From contig NZ_JADDOJ010000020.1 in NCBI RefSeq assembly GCF_015159745.1, positions 1 through 51,429 of the forward strand: DNA of 51,429 bases. The letters are read 5' to 3'. Each line of letters begins with the position of its first letter. The first letter of the stretch is position 1. Below, one piece after another: positions 1 through 8,988 of this stretch. Under the pieces are notes generated by a model. The model saw nothing but the letters and a program-made list of their open reading frames with translations, ran no database searches and was not told the origin of the DNA. This DNA comes from Ramlibacter aquaticus (GTDB lineage: Bacteria > Pseudomonadota > Gammaproteobacteria > Burkholderiales > Burkholderiaceae_C). A program made the position numbers and the translations under genes.

Positions 1-402
1 ACCCCGATCCCGGCAGCGCCCTCCCCGGCCACGCCGCTGTGCGACGCGCTGCGCGACGCCGGCGAGTGGAACCCGGCCTGGGACCCCTTCTACGAACTCG
101 ACCCCGCGTGGACCGAGAAATTCATGGACATGGGCCTCGCGCCCCTGCGCCGCGGCGTCCTGGACGCCAAGACCGTGGAGTTCATCGCCATCGCGGTCGA
201 TGCCTCCTGCACCCACCTCTACGCGCCCGGCGTGCGCCGCCACATCCGCAAGGCGCTGGCCCTGGGCGCCAGCCCGCAGGAGATCGCCGCCGTGTTGCAG
301 TGCGTCTCGGTGCTCGGCATCCACAGCATGAGCCTGGGCGCGCCCATCCTGCTCGAAGAAATCGCCGCGGCCCGCGCCGGCGCCGCCTCCACCCGCCCCT
401 GA
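1..402 (+). CDS. Carboxymuconolactone decarboxylase (CMD)-family protein, 5' truncated by window edge
   Basis: The reading frame is open from base 1, so the true start lies outside the window; the in-frame ATG at 124 is internal. About 133 residues are visible. The segment from DAKTVEFIAIAVDASC to the C-terminus follows the CMD/AhpD fold: a helix with Cys and His, then the LGASPQEIAAVLQ helix that is typical of the family. The usual CXXC redox pair is absent, because only one Cys precedes the His. Peroxidase activity is therefore less likely than a decarboxylase-like or structural role. The stop is followed 11 bases later by the BKACE start, so the two are probably co-transcribed. The exact substrate is unknown. 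Confidence 0.8.
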   Translation, partial: TPIPAAPSPATPLCDALRDAGEWNPAWDPFYELDPAWTEKFMDMGLAPLRRGVLDAKTVEFIAIAVDASCTHLYAPGVRRHIRKALALGASPQEIAAVLQCVSVLGIHSMSLGAPILLEEIAAARAGAASTRP

Positions 403-413
403 AAGGAGCTTCC

Positions 414-1469
414 ATGCAATTCCTCGACGACTCCCTGCTGCCCGAGAACCAGCCCCCGCTGGTCATCCAGGTCGCGCCCTACGGCCCCGAGTTCCTGCCC
501 GGCGATTCGGACGACATCCCGGTCACCCTGGCCGAACAGGTGCAGAAGGCGGTGGACTGCTGGAACGCGGGCGCCACCGTGCTGCACGTGCACGTGCGCG
601 AGGCCGACGGCAAGGGCAGCAAGCGCCTGTCGCTGTTCAACGAGATGCTGGCCCGCCTGCGCGATGCGGTGCCCGGCATGGTGCTGCAGGTGGGCGGCTC
701 GATCTCGTTCGCACCCGAGGACGAGGGCGGCGGCGCCCAGTGGCTGAACGACGACACCCGCCACATGCTGGCCGAGCTGGACCCCAAGCCCGACCAGGTG
801 ACCATCGCGATCAACACCAACCAGATGAACGTCTGCGAGCTGCTGAGCGCCGACGACGTGGCCGGCACCTCGCTGGCCCTGCCCGCCTACCAGGCGGCCT
901 ATTCCGAGATGACCATCCCCTCGGGGCCCGGCTTCGTGGCCGAGCACCTGCGCCGGCTGCAGGCCGCGGGCATCCAGCCGCACTTCATGCTGGGCGACGC
1001 GGGCCAGCTGGAAACCGTGGAGCGCCTGGTCCGCCGCGGCACCTACACCGGCCCGCTGGTGCTCAACTGGGTGGGCATAGGCGGCGGCGCCGACGGCCCC
1101 AACCCGTACAACATGATGGAGTTCGTACGCCGCGTGCCGCCGGGCGCCGTGCTCACCATCGAAAGCATCATGCGCAACGTGCTGCCGCTCAACACCATGG
1201 CCATCGCCATGGGCCTGCACGTGCGCGTGGGCATCGAGGACAACCTGTGGGGCCGCAAGGGCGAGCGCATCACCAGCGTGAAGCAGGTGGAGCAGATGGT
1301 GTCGATCTCGCGCCAGCTCTACCGGGAGGTCGCCACGGGCGAACAGGCACGGCAGATCTACCGCATCGGCACGCAGTACGATGGGGCCGACCAGACGCTG
1401 GCCGCGCTGGGCTGGAGCCCCAACCGCCGTGACGGCCAGTGGGGCGAGCCCCTGCGGCTGGCCGCCTGA
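414..1469 (+). CDS. BKACE family (DUF849) beta-keto acid cleavage enzyme
   Basis: A 351-residue protein starting at ATG 414 behind AAAGGAG. Family knowledge: BKACE enzymes use acetyl-CoA to cleave beta-keto acids, as in 3-keto-5-aminohexanoate cleavage, and carry Zn on two His and one Glu. The HVHVRE motif (residues 58-63) supplies the His pair, and Glu275 in GIEDNLWG fits the third ligand. The Pro/Gly-rich segments are those of a TIM barrel. It is about 40-50 residues longer than many family members. It lies between a CMD-type protein and an MFS transporter, which suggests a small uptake-and-cleavage module. The substrate cannot be read from the sequence. Confidence 0.85.
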   Translation: MQFLDDSLLPENQPPLVIQVAPYGPEFLPGDSDDIPVTLAEQVQKAVDCWNAGATVLHVHVREADGKGSKRLSLFNEMLARLRDAVPGMVLQVGGSISFAPEDEGGGAQWLNDDTRHMLAELDPKPDQVTIAINTNQMNVCELLSADDVAGTSLALPAYQAAYSEMTIPSGPGFVAEHLRRLQAAGIQPHFMLGDAGQLETVERLVRRGTYTGPLVLNWVGIGGGADGPNPYNMMEFVRRVPPGAVLTIESIMRNVLPLNTMAIAMGLHVRVGIEDNLWGRKGERITSVKQVEQMVSISRQLYREVATGEQARQIYRIGTQYDGADQTLAALGWSPNRRDGQWGEPLRLAA

Positions 1470-1491
1470 GACGCAACGAGCGAGACCCGCC

Positions 1492-2772
1492 ATGGGCTGG
1501 AAGAACCATCCTCGTGCCGTGCTGGCCGCCCTCCTGGCCGTGCACGTGCTGGCGCACATCGACCGCAACATGCTGCTGGGCTTCTCGCCCCAGGTGACGC
1601 GGGAGCTGGCCCTGAGCAACGCCCAGTACGGGCTGCTGACCGGCGCCGTCTGGGTGCTGAGCTTCGGCGTGATGGCGGTGGTGCTGGGCAGCCTGGCCGA
1701 CCGCTTCAGCCGCACCTGGGTCATGGCCGGCGGCATCCTGGTGTGGAGCGCCTGCACCGCCGCCTCGGGCGCGGCGCAGGACTTCGGCCAGATGGTGGCG
1801 GCGCGCTTCTTCGTCGCCAGCGGCGAGGCGGCCCTGGTGCCCGCCGCCATCTCGCTGCTGACCGAGATCTTCCCCGACCGGCGCCGCGGCGGCGCGATCG
1901 GCGTGTTCTTCATGGGCATCCCGCTGGGCATAGGCTTCAGCTTCGTGCTGGCCGGCACCCTGGGCGCGGCCGAGGGCTGGCGCACGACATTCTTCCTGCT
2001 GGGGGCCGTGGGCGTGGCCTGTGCCCTGCCCCTGCTGCTGCTGCCCGACCGCCGCGCGGCCGTGGCCGCACCGGCGCCCGCACAGCGCACGCCGGTGCGG
2101 GCCCACCTGCGGGCCGTCGTGGCCACGCTGCGCGAGGCCCCAGCCGTCGCTCCCACCATCGTCGGCTTCGTCCTGGTGCACATGGCCTTCGCGGGCCTGG
2201 CGTTCACCCAGCTGTGGCTGGTGCGCGAACGCGGCCTGGACGCCGCCACCATCGCCCGGCAGGTCGGCATGCTGCAGCTCGCCTTCGGTGCGCTGGGCGC
2301 GCTGGTGGGCGGCTTCGTGGGCGACGGCGCGGCGCGGCGCATGCGGGGCGGCCATGCCGGCTTCATCCTGTTGCTGCTGGCCGTGTGCGGCCCGCTGATG
2401 CTGGCCTACCGCTTCGCGGCGCCGGGCTCCCTGCTGTTCTATGCCGGCATGTGCGCGGGCTTCTTCCTACCGCTGGCGACCTACGGGCCGGCCAACGCGC
2501 TGATCCAGTCGCAGACGCCGCCGCACATGCGCTCGACCATGACGGGCGTGACCATGATGCTGATCAACCTGTTCGCGATCGCGGGGGGCAACCTGGCCGT
2601 GGGCGCCGTGAGCGACAGGCTGGCGGCCGGCGCCCATGCGGCCCCGCTCACGGCGGTGCTGCTGGCCACCGACCTGGCGGCCCTGGCGTCGGCCTTCTTC
2701 TTCCTGCGTGCGGCGGTGCGCGGACGGGCGCCCCTGCCGGACGCACCCCCGGTGCAGGCCGTTCTGCACTAG
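1492..2772 (+). CDS. MFS transporter
   Basis: A 426-residue, strongly hydrophobic protein with about 12 membrane segments. ATG 1492 lies 22 bases after the BKACE stop. Residues near 65-75 (GSLADRFSRTW) match the loop 2-3 signature GxLaDRxgRr of the major facilitator superfamily. An Ala/Pro-rich cytoplasmic loop near residues 185-205 separates the two six-helix halves. An acidic-aromatic HIDRN motif in TM1 is like that of organic-anion:proton symporters (ACS/aromatic acid types). From its position it probably imports the compound handled by the BKACE enzyme, or a related organic acid. The start was chosen because the sequence before it is low-complexity and overlaps the BKACE gene. Confidence 0.85.
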   Translation: MGWKNHPRAVLAALLAVHVLAHIDRNMLLGFSPQVTRELALSNAQYGLLTGAVWVLSFGVMAVVLGSLADRFSRTWVMAGGILVWSACTAASGAAQDFGQMVAARFFVASGEAALVPAAISLLTEIFPDRRRGGAIGVFFMGIPLGIGFSFVLAGTLGAAEGWRTTFFLLGAVGVACALPLLLLPDRRAAVAAPAPAQRTPVRAHLRAVVATLREAPAVAPTIVGFVLVHMAFAGLAFTQLWLVRERGLDAATIARQVGMLQLAFGALGALVGGFVGDGAARRMRGGHAGFILLLLAVCGPLMLAYRFAAPGSLLFYAGMCAGFFLPLATYGPANALIQSQTPPHMRSTMTGVTMMLINLFAIAGGNLAVGAVSDRLAAGAHAAPLTAVLLATDLAALASAFFFLRAAVRGRAPLPDAPPVQAVLH

Positions 2773-2827
2773 GTGGCGGATGGCGGCGCGGCTGCAGGGC
2801 CGCGCCGCTGGCATAATCCAGCGCGAC

Positions 2828-2901
2828 GCGGGCGTCGTTCAATGGCAGGACCTGAGCTTCCCAAGCTCAAGACGTGGGTTCGATTCCCATCGCCCGCTCC
2901 A
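2828..2901 (+). tRNA. tRNA-Gly (anticodon CCC)
   Basis: A 74-nt cloverleaf including an encoded CCA. The acceptor arms GCGGGCG (2828-2834) and CGCCCGC pair perfectly. The anticodon stem TGAGC/GCTCA encloses loop TTCCCAA, giving anticodon CCC. The T arm has GGGTTCGATTCCC. It closely resembles the E. coli glyU pattern. It stands alone between an MFS gene and the Liv operon. Confidence 0.97.
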
Positions 2902-3152
2902 GTCGCCCACCTGCAGGCGACCGATCCTCCCCCCTCACCGTTCGATTCGGGGCGTCCATGCCCCCGGGCTTGGTGCCGCCAGCGATACCCACCCCTCCAC
3001 GGCCGGCAGTCACCACTGCAAGCGCACCCGCTTCACGAGCGCGGCCCCACGGGGCTGGCTTCAGCCGATCAGGGGTTTTCACTGTATGCCGCAAGCGCCC
3101 CAACCCCGATAACACGGAGGCTTACAAACCTGAACACAGCCTGCTGCATCGA

Positions 3153-3935
3153 ATGCCCGTGTCCGCCTCGCCAGCCCTCCTCGAGGTTTCCGGGGTCACC
3201 GTCCGCTTCGGTGGCATCACGGCACTGGACGGGGTGTCCTTCGCGATCGCGCCGGGCTCCATCGCCGGGCTGATCGGCCCCAACGGCGCGGGCAAGACCA
3301 CGCTGTTCAACTGCCTCTCGCGCCTGTACACCTTCAGCGAGGGCAGCATCCACTTCGAGGGCCAGCCGCTGACCGCGTATGCCCCGCACCAGATCGCGGC
3401 GCTGGGCATAGGCCGGACCTTCCAGAACCTGGCCCTGTTCCGCACGATGAGCGTGCGCGACAACGTCACCATCGGCGGCCACTGCCGCAGCAGCAGCGGC
3501 TTCCTGGCCAACGCGCTGCGCATGCCCTGGGTGCGGCGCGAGGAGGCCGTGCTGGACCAGCGCGCCGCCGGGCTGATCACCCTGCTGGACCTGGACAGCG
3601 TGGCGCACCGCCCGGTGTCGGACCTGCCCTTCGGCACCCAGAAACGCGTCGAGCTGGCGCGCGCGCTGATGAGCCAACCCAAGCTGCTGCTGCTGGACGA
3701 GCCGGCCGCCGGCCTGAACCACGAGGAAGTGGACGGCCTGCGCCTGCTGCTGCGCCGCATCCAGTCCGAACTCTCGCTCACCATCCTGCTGGTCGAACAC
3801 CACATGAACCTCGTGATGCGCGTGTCCGACCAGGTGATCGCCCTGGACTTCGGCCGCAAGATCGCCGATGGCACACCGGCCGAGGTGCAGGCGAATCCCG
3901 AGGTGGTGCGCGCCTACCTGGGGGCCGCGCAATGA
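3153..3935 (+). CDS. livG: Liv-type ABC transporter ATP-binding protein (LivG-like)
   Basis: A 260-residue ATPase of the branched-chain amino acid (HAAT) uptake family. Walker A GPNGAGKTT lies at residues 42-50 and Walker B LLLLDEPAAG near 178-187. The signature loop is LPFGTQKRVE, the degenerate form normal for LivG. ATG 3153 fits the family N-terminus, but a GTG two codons later is possible; a GGAGG at 3116-3120 is too far upstream to decide. It is first of five genes and overlaps livF by 4 bases (ATGA). About 250 bases separate it from the tRNA, so a promoter should lie in 2902-3152, but no clear one is seen. Confidence 0.93.
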   Translation: MPVSASPALLEVSGVTVRFGGITALDGVSFAIAPGSIAGLIGPNGAGKTTLFNCLSRLYTFSEGSIHFEGQPLTAYAPHQIAALGIGRTFQNLALFRTMSVRDNVTIGGHCRSSSGFLANALRMPWVRREEAVLDQRAAGLITLLDLDSVAHRPVSDLPFGTQKRVELARALMSQPKLLLLDEPAAGLNHEEVDGLRLLLRRIQSELSLTILLVEHHMNLVMRVSDQVIALDFGRKIADGTPAEVQANPEVVRAYLGAAQ

Positions 3936-4651
3936 GCGGCGACGCCCTGCTCCAGGTGCGCGGGCTGCACGCCCAGTACGGCCCCACCCGCGTGCTGCAC
4001 GGCATGGACTTCGACATCCGGCGCGGCGGCATCACCACCATCCTGGGGGCCAACGGCGCGGGCAAGACCACCACCTTGCGCGCCATCTGCGCCATGGTGC
4101 GCACCAGCGGCGAGATCGTCTTCGACGGCGAGCGCATCGAGGGCCTGGCCACCGAAAACATCGTGCGCAAGGGCATCGCCCACGTGCCCGACGGCCGCGG
4201 CACCTTCCTGAACCTCAGCACCGAAGAGAACCTGAAGATCGGCGCCTACACGCGCAAGGACCGCGACCAGGTCGCGGCCGACTTCGAGCGCCTGTACGGC
4301 TACTTCCCGCGGCTGCGCGAGCGGCGCCGCCAGCAGGCCGGCACCCTGTCCGGGGGCGAGCAGCAGATGCTGGCGGTCTCGCGCGCGCTCATGCTGCGGC
4401 CCAAGCTGCTGCTGCTGGACGAGCCGTCCTTCGGCCTGGCGCCGCTGATCGTGCGCGAGCTGTTCGACATCCTGGCCGAGATCAACCGCAAGGAAGGCAC
4501 CAGCATCCTGCTGGTCGAGCAGAACGCCAACCTCGCGCTCAACCTGGCCGACCAGGCCTACCTGCTGGAGACCGGCCGCGTGGTCATCTCCGGGCCGGCC
4601 GAAGACATCCGCAACGACGAAGCGGTGCGCCGCTCGTACCTGGGCTACTGA
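3932..4651 (+). CDS. livF: Liv-type ABC transporter ATP-binding protein (LivF-like)
   Basis: A 239-residue second ATPase of the HAAT transporter. Walker A GANGAGKTT is at 39-47, the signature LSGGE at 139-143, and Walker B LLLLDEPSFGLAP begins near 159. Length and the HVPDGRGTF segment are typical of LivF. It overlaps livG by 4 bases and ends 3 bases before livH, so translation is probably coupled. The LivG/LivF pair forms the heterodimeric motor for the LivH/LivM permeases. The system's substrate could be branched-chain amino acids, amides, urea-like compounds or aromatic acids, as the ATPases do not distinguish these. Confidence 0.94.
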   Translation: MSGDALLQVRGLHAQYGPTRVLHGMDFDIRRGGITTILGANGAGKTTTLRAICAMVRTSGEIVFDGERIEGLATENIVRKGIAHVPDGRGTFLNLSTEENLKIGAYTRKDRDQVAADFERLYGYFPRLRERRRQQAGTLSGGEQQMLAVSRALMLRPKLLLLDEPSFGLAPLIVRELFDILAEINRKEGTSILLVEQNANLALNLADQAYLLETGRVVISGPAEDIRNDEAVRRSYLGY

Positions 4652-4654
4652 ACC

Positions 4655-5524
4655 ATGGAACTGCTGCTGCACCAGGTGCTCTCCGGGCTGGCCACCGGGG
4701 GCATCTATGCCAGCGTGGCGCTGGCGCTGGTCATGATCTACCAGGCCACGCATCTGGTGAACTTCGCGCAGGGCGAGATCGCGATGTTCGCCACCTACCT
4801 CGCCTGGACCTTCATGCAGGCCGGCATGCCCTACTGGGTCGCCTTCTTCCTCACGGTGGCGATCGCCTTCGTGGCCGGCGTGGTGATCGAGCGCGTGATC
4901 GTGCGGCCGGTGGAGAACGCCCCCGTGCTCTCGGTTGTGATTGTGTTCATTGGCCTGCTGATCATCTTCAACAGCGTGGCAGGCTGGATCTACAGCTACA
5001 CCATCAAGGACTTCCCCAGCCCCTTCCCTTCGCAGCCCCTGTTCGGCAACTCCTACATGAGCTCGCACGAGCTGGGTTCCATGGCCGTGACGCTGGTGGT
5101 GCTGGCGCTGGTCTTCTCCTTCTTCCGCTTCACGCCGCTGGGCCTGGCCATGCGGGCGGCCGCGCAGAACCCGGTCTCCAGCCGGCTGGTGGGCGTGCGC
5201 GTGGGCTGGATGCTGGCGCTGGGCTGGGGCCTGGCCTCGGCCATAGGCGCGATCGCCGGGATGATGGTCGCCCCCGTGGTGTTCCTGGAGCCCAACATGA
5301 TGGGCGGCATCCTGCTGTACGCCTTCGCCGGCGCGCTGCTGGGCGGCATCGACAGCCCGGGCGGCGCGGTGCTGGGCGGCTTCCTGGTGGGGGTGCTGGA
5401 AAACGTGGTCGGCGTCTACCTGGGCACCGAGCTCAAGCTGACCGTCGCCCTCATCGTCATCATCGCCGTGCTGGTGCTGCGGCCTTCGGGCCTGTTCGGC
5501 AAGGTGCACGTCGCAAGGGTCTGA
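4655..5524 (+). CDS. livH: Branched-chain amino acid-type ABC permease (LivH-like)
   Basis: A 289-residue integral membrane protein with about eight hydrophobic segments. It opens with the LivH pattern QVLSGLATGGIYASVALALVM and contains VNFAQGEIAMFATYLAW, a conserved family signature. The C-terminal half has MRAAAQNPVSSRLVGV, the coupling-helix region that contacts the ATPases, followed by GALLGGIDSPGGAVLGGFLVG. It is spaced 3 bases from livF and 2 bases from livM. It acts in the inner membrane as one half of the translocation pore. Confidence 0.94.
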   Translation: MELLLHQVLSGLATGGIYASVALALVMIYQATHLVNFAQGEIAMFATYLAWTFMQAGMPYWVAFFLTVAIAFVAGVVIERVIVRPVENAPVLSVVIVFIGLLIIFNSVAGWIYSYTIKDFPSPFPSQPLFGNSYMSSHELGSMAVTLVVLALVFSFFRFTPLGLAMRAAAQNPVSSRLVGVRVGWMLALGWGLASAIGAIAGMMVAPVVFLEPNMMGGILLYAFAGALLGGIDSPGGAVLGGFLVGVLENVVGVYLGTELKLTVALIVIIAVLVLRPSGLFGKVHVARV

Positions 5525-5526
5525 GC

Positions 5527-6522
5527 ATGGACGCAGCCACCACCCCCCTTCGCCCGCCGCCCTCGCGCGCGCTCGGCCCCTGGCAGCTCGCGGGGCTCGC
5601 GCTGCTGATCCTCGCGGCCTGCGCGCTGCCCTTCCTGCTCGGCAACTACCGGGTGTTCCAGTTCACCATGGCGCTGTCCTATGCGATCGCGCTGCTGGGC
5701 CTGAACATGCTGACCGGCTTCAACGGCCAGATCTCGCTGGGCCATGGCGCCTTCCTGGCCATAGGCGCCTACACCGCGGCCATCCTGATGGACAAGACCG
5801 CCATGCCCTACTGGGCGACGATCCCGGTGGCCGGCCTGGTGTGCTTCATCGCCGGCTTCCTGTTCGGCCTGCCCGCCCTGCGCCTGGAGGGCCTGTACCT
5901 GTCGCTCGCCACCTTCGCGCTGGGGGTGGCCATGCCGCAGATCCTCAAGCACAAGGCGCTGGAGCCCTGGACGGGCGGCAGCATGGGCGTGGTGATCGTC
6001 AAGCCCGACGCGCCCGCGGGCGTGCCGCTCAACCAGGACCAGTGGCTGTACTTCTTCACCCTGGCCTGGGTCATCGTGCTGTTCTTCGCCGCCTGGAACC
6101 TGCTGCGCGGCCGCGTGGGGCGCGCGCTGGTCGCCATCCGCGACCAGCCCGTGGCGGCGCAGGCCATGGGCGTGAACACGGCGATGTACAAGTCCCTGAC
6201 CTTCGGTGTCTCCGCCCTGTACACCGGCATCGCGGGCGCGCTGGCGGCCATCGCGGTGCAGTTCGCCGCACCCGACTCCTTCTCGTCCTTCCTGTCGCTC
6301 ACGCTGCTGGTGGGCATGGTGGTCGGCGGCCTGGCCTCGATCTCCGGCGCGTTCTACGGCGCGCTGTTCATCCAGTTCATCCCGAACGTCGCCGACCAGA
6401 TCTCCAAGGCCGCGCCCTGGGCGATCTACGGCGTGTTCCTGATCGGCTTCATGTACGTGATGCCCAGCGGCGTCGCGGGACTGGTCCGGATGCTCAGGCG
6501 CCGCTTCGGCCCCCGGGCTTGA
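5527..6522 (+). CDS. livM: Branched-chain amino acid-type ABC permease (LivM-like)
   Basis: A 331-residue inner-membrane permease. ATG 5527 lies 2 bases after the livH stop. It has an N-terminal cytoplasmic stretch of about 15 residues, then multiple membrane segments. The family signatures GLNMLTGFNGQISLGHGAFLAIGAY and the coupling segment VAIRDQPVAAQAMGVN are clear. It ends with a basic tail (LRRRFGPRA). It pairs with LivH to form the pore. Length is usual for this family. Confidence 0.94.
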   Translation: MDAATTPLRPPPSRALGPWQLAGLALLILAACALPFLLGNYRVFQFTMALSYAIALLGLNMLTGFNGQISLGHGAFLAIGAYTAAILMDKTAMPYWATIPVAGLVCFIAGFLFGLPALRLEGLYLSLATFALGVAMPQILKHKALEPWTGGSMGVVIVKPDAPAGVPLNQDQWLYFFTLAWVIVLFFAAWNLLRGRVGRALVAIRDQPVAAQAMGVNTAMYKSLTFGVSALYTGIAGALAAIAVQFAAPDSFSSFLSLTLLVGMVVGGLASISGAFYGALFIQFIPNVADQISKAAPWAIYGVFLIGFMYVMPSGVAGLVRMLRRRFGPRA

Positions 6523-6566
6523 GCGCCACCCGGCGCGTTGTTGTTCCCCACTGGAAAGGAAGCAAG

Positions 6567-7781
6567 ATGGTCACCGTCAACACCCCCAGGAGAAGCCTCC
6601 TGCGTGCATCCGTCGCCCTCGCCTGCGCCTCGCTCGCGGGCGGTGCAATGGCCCAGGGCAAGCCCGACATCAAGCTCGGCCAGACCATGCCCTACAGCGG
6701 ACCGGCCTCCGCGTACGCGACCATCGGCAAGGTGGAGCAGGCCTACTTCAAGAAGATCAACGACGAGGGCGGCATCAACGGCCACAAGATCAACCTGATC
6801 TCGGTCGACGACGGCTACAGCCCGCCCAAGGCGGTGGAGCAGGCCCGCAAGCTGGTCGAGCAGGACGAGGTGCTGGCGATGTTCCAGCCCCTGGGCACGC
6901 CCAGCAACTCGGCGATCCACAAGTACCTGAACGCCAAGAAGGTGCCGCAGCTCTTCGTGGCCACCGGTGCGAGCAAGTGGGACGACCCGAAGAACTTCCC
7001 CTGGACCTTCGGCTTCAACCTCAGCTACCAGACCGAGGGCGAGATCTACGCCCGCTACCTGCTGAAGAACAAGCCCAACGCGAAGATCGCGATCCTCTAC
7101 CAGAACGACGACTACGGCAAGGACGTGCTGGCCGGCGTAAAGCGCGTGCTCTCCGGCGACAAGGCGAAGATGATCATCGCCGAGCAGACCTACGAGGTGA
7201 CCGACCCGACCGTGGATTCGCAGATCCTGACGCTCAAGGCCTCGGGCGCCGACACCCTGATCGACATCACCACGCCGAAGTTCGCGGCGCAGGCCGTGCG
7301 CAAGGTGTACGACTCGGGCTGGCGCCCGCTTCACTTCCTGAACAACGTGGGGGCCTCGGTGGGCTCGGTGCTGACGCCCGCGGGCCTGGACAAGTCGGTC
7401 GACCTGGTCACGGTGCAGTACTACAAGGACGCGACCGACCCGCAGTGGAAGGACGACCCGGCCATGCTCGAGTGGCGGGCCTTCATGGCGCGCTACTACC
7501 GGGAAGGCAACGTCAGCGACGCCAGCAACGTGTACGGCTACATCGCGGCGCAGCTGATGGTGCAGGTGCTCAAGCAGTGCGGCAACGATTTCTCGCGCGA
7601 GAACATCCGCAAGCAGGCCGAGAGCATCAAGAACTTCCGCCCGCCCCTGCTGCTGCCGGGCATCACGCTGAACACCTCGGCCACCGACCATGCGCCGGTG
7701 AAGCAGGGCCAGCTCTCCAAGTTCAACGGCACGCAGTGGGTGCTGTTCGGCGAGGTGCTGGGCGCCACCGGCGGCAAGTAA
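6567..7781 (+). CDS. ABC transporter substrate-binding protein (periplasmic binding type I, LivK/AmiC-like)
   Basis: A 404-residue protein with a signal peptide; ATG 6567 has GGAAAGGAAG just upstream. Basic residues with an RR pair (8-9) precede a hydrophobic core, and cleavage is likely after AMA29. The RR pair makes Tat export conceivable, but Sec is the family norm. The mature part shows the type I periplasmic-binding fold: IKLGQTMPYSGPAS, then YFKKINDEGGINGHKI, then a central ILYQNDDYGKDVLAGVK block. It follows livM by 44 bases and completes the transporter. It is closer in style to the HAAT proteins of betaproteobacteria that bind diverse compounds than to classical LivJ/LivK. Confidence 0.92.
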   Translation: MVTVNTPRRSLLRASVALACASLAGGAMAQGKPDIKLGQTMPYSGPASAYATIGKVEQAYFKKINDEGGINGHKINLISVDDGYSPPKAVEQARKLVEQDEVLAMFQPLGTPSNSAIHKYLNAKKVPQLFVATGASKWDDPKNFPWTFGFNLSYQTEGEIYARYLLKNKPNAKIAILYQNDDYGKDVLAGVKRVLSGDKAKMIIAEQTYEVTDPTVDSQILTLKASGADTLIDITTPKFAAQAVRKVYDSGWRPLHFLNNVGASVGSVLTPAGLDKSVDLVTVQYYKDATDPQWKDDPAMLEWRAFMARYYREGNVSDASNVYGYIAAQLMVQVLKQCGNDFSRENIRKQAESIKNFRPPLLLPGITLNTSATDHAPVKQGQLSKFNGTQWVLFGEVLGATGGK

Positions 7782-7802
7782 GCCAGTCGCGGGGCGGCAG
7801 GC

Positions 7803-8987
7803 TCAGGCCAGGCCGCCCAGGGGCGCCGGCGCGCCGGGGAACACCGTGCCCAGCGCCGCGGGCCCCAGGGCGAACTGGCGGGCGAAGATGCCCGCCAGCA
7901 CCGCGCGGTAGTCGTTGAGCACCGGCCAGTCCCGGTTTTGCAGCAGGCTGCCCGGCGCGAGCGCCGTCTGCTCGCCCGCCACCGGCGGCAGGCTGCGCCC
8001 GCCCAGCACCCACATCACGCTGCCGTGGCCATGGTCGGTGCCGCGGTTGCCGTTCTCCCGGAACGTGCGCCCGAATTCGCTCATCACCACGACCGTGGTG
8101 TCACGCCAGGCCGGGCCCATCTCGTCGGCGAAGGCGGCCAGGCCGCGCCCCAGCTCGCCCAGGCGCTGGGCCAGCGGCCCGGTGGCGCCGCCCTGCCCCA
8201 CGTGCGTGTCCCAGCCGCCCACGTCGACGAAGCCCAGGGCATAGCGCTCGCGCATCAGGCGGCCGATGCGGCGGGCCTCGGCCTCGAAGCCGCGCGAACT
8301 GACGGCGTTGCGGCCGGCCTTCTCCATCTCGCCCTGCAATTCGCTGGAGACGTCCTTGCGCAGGGCCATGCCCTCGGCCACCTGGCCCGAGAGGGCCGTG
8401 CCGCGGTACATGGAGGCCACGAGTTCGCTCTGCCGCGCGTCCAGCACCGGCCGGGGCACCGAGCGCAGCGAGATGTTGGGCACCATGGCCTGGCCCTGGA
8501 AGGCCAGTGGCAGGGCGTCGGTGAAGGCGATGGGCGCGCGCCCGGTGAGCACGCCCGCCAGCCGCCCCATGAAGCCGGACCGGAAATCGCGCCGACCGCC
8601 CACGGGCTGGCCCAGCTCGATCGAATCCTGGGTCTCGAAGTGGCTGCGGGACAGGTCCTCCGTCCCGGCGAAGGGCACGAAGGCGGCCTGGCGGGCCTGC
8701 AGCAGGCCGGCGAAGGGCTCGCGCAGCGCCGGGTGCAGGCCCCAGTCGGCGTCCAGCCCCACGGCGCTGGACGCGTCGGCGGACGGCCGGGCGATGGCGA
8801 TGCTGGGGCGCGACTCGTAGTAGAAGCTGCTGGCGTGGGGCACCATCACGCTGGCGGCGTCGCAGCCGCCGCGCTGGAACACCAGCAGGAAGCGCGGGGT
8901 GGCCGGTGCGGCGGCGAAGAGGCGGGCGCTGCCGGCCGCCAGGGGCAGCAGCGCGGCGCAGCGCAACAGGGTTCTGCGGTCGGGCAT
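7803..8987 (-). CDS. DUF1501 family secreted protein
   Basis: A 394-residue protein with a twin-arginine-like signal (MPDRRTLLR then a hydrophobic run ending near ARLFA). The DUF1501 hallmarks are visible: LLVFQRGGCDA near the mature start, SHFETQDSIELG, FVDVGGWDTHVGQGG, VVVMSEFGRTFREN and GTDHGHGS. These Asp/His-rich motifs place it in the alkaline phosphatase/sulfatase-like superfamily by family knowledge, but no reaction is established. It is separated from the upstream DUF1800 gene by a single base. DUF1800 and DUF1501 genes commonly occur as pairs. It is convergent with the Liv operon, with only 21 bases between. Confidence 0.9.
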   Translation of the reverse strand: MPDRRTLLRCAALLPLAAGSARLFAAAPATPRFLLVFQRGGCDAASVMVPHASSFYYESRPSIAIARPSADASSAVGLDADWGLHPALREPFAGLLQARQAAFVPFAGTEDLSRSHFETQDSIELGQPVGGRRDFRSGFMGRLAGVLTGRAPIAFTDALPLAFQGQAMVPNISLRSVPRPVLDARQSELVASMYRGTALSGQVAEGMALRKDVSSELQGEMEKAGRNAVSSRGFEAEARRIGRLMRERYALGFVDVGGWDTHVGQGGATGPLAQRLGELGRGLAAFADEMGPAWRDTTVVVMSEFGRTFRENGNRGTDHGHGSVMWVLGGRSLPPVAGEQTALAPGSLLQNRDWPVLNDYRAVLAGIFARQFALGPAALGTVFPGAPAPLGGLA

Positions 8988-8988
8988 C

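Noticed and set aside
219..2366. A 715-residue open frame opposite BKACE and MFS genes
   Set aside because: High GC leaves few stops in antisense frames. The product is low-complexity Ala/Arg/His with no domain, and the plus-strand genes are clear families.
2902..3152. A riboswitch or attenuator before the Liv operon
   Set aside because: Only a weak 5-bp GC hairpin (2949-2964) is seen; no known aptamer pattern or leader peptide could be supported.
3914..5509. A 531-residue minus-strand frame across livF and livH
   Set aside because: Antisense shadow with His/Gln/Asp-rich low-complexity sequence; the opposite strand encodes typical transporter subunits.
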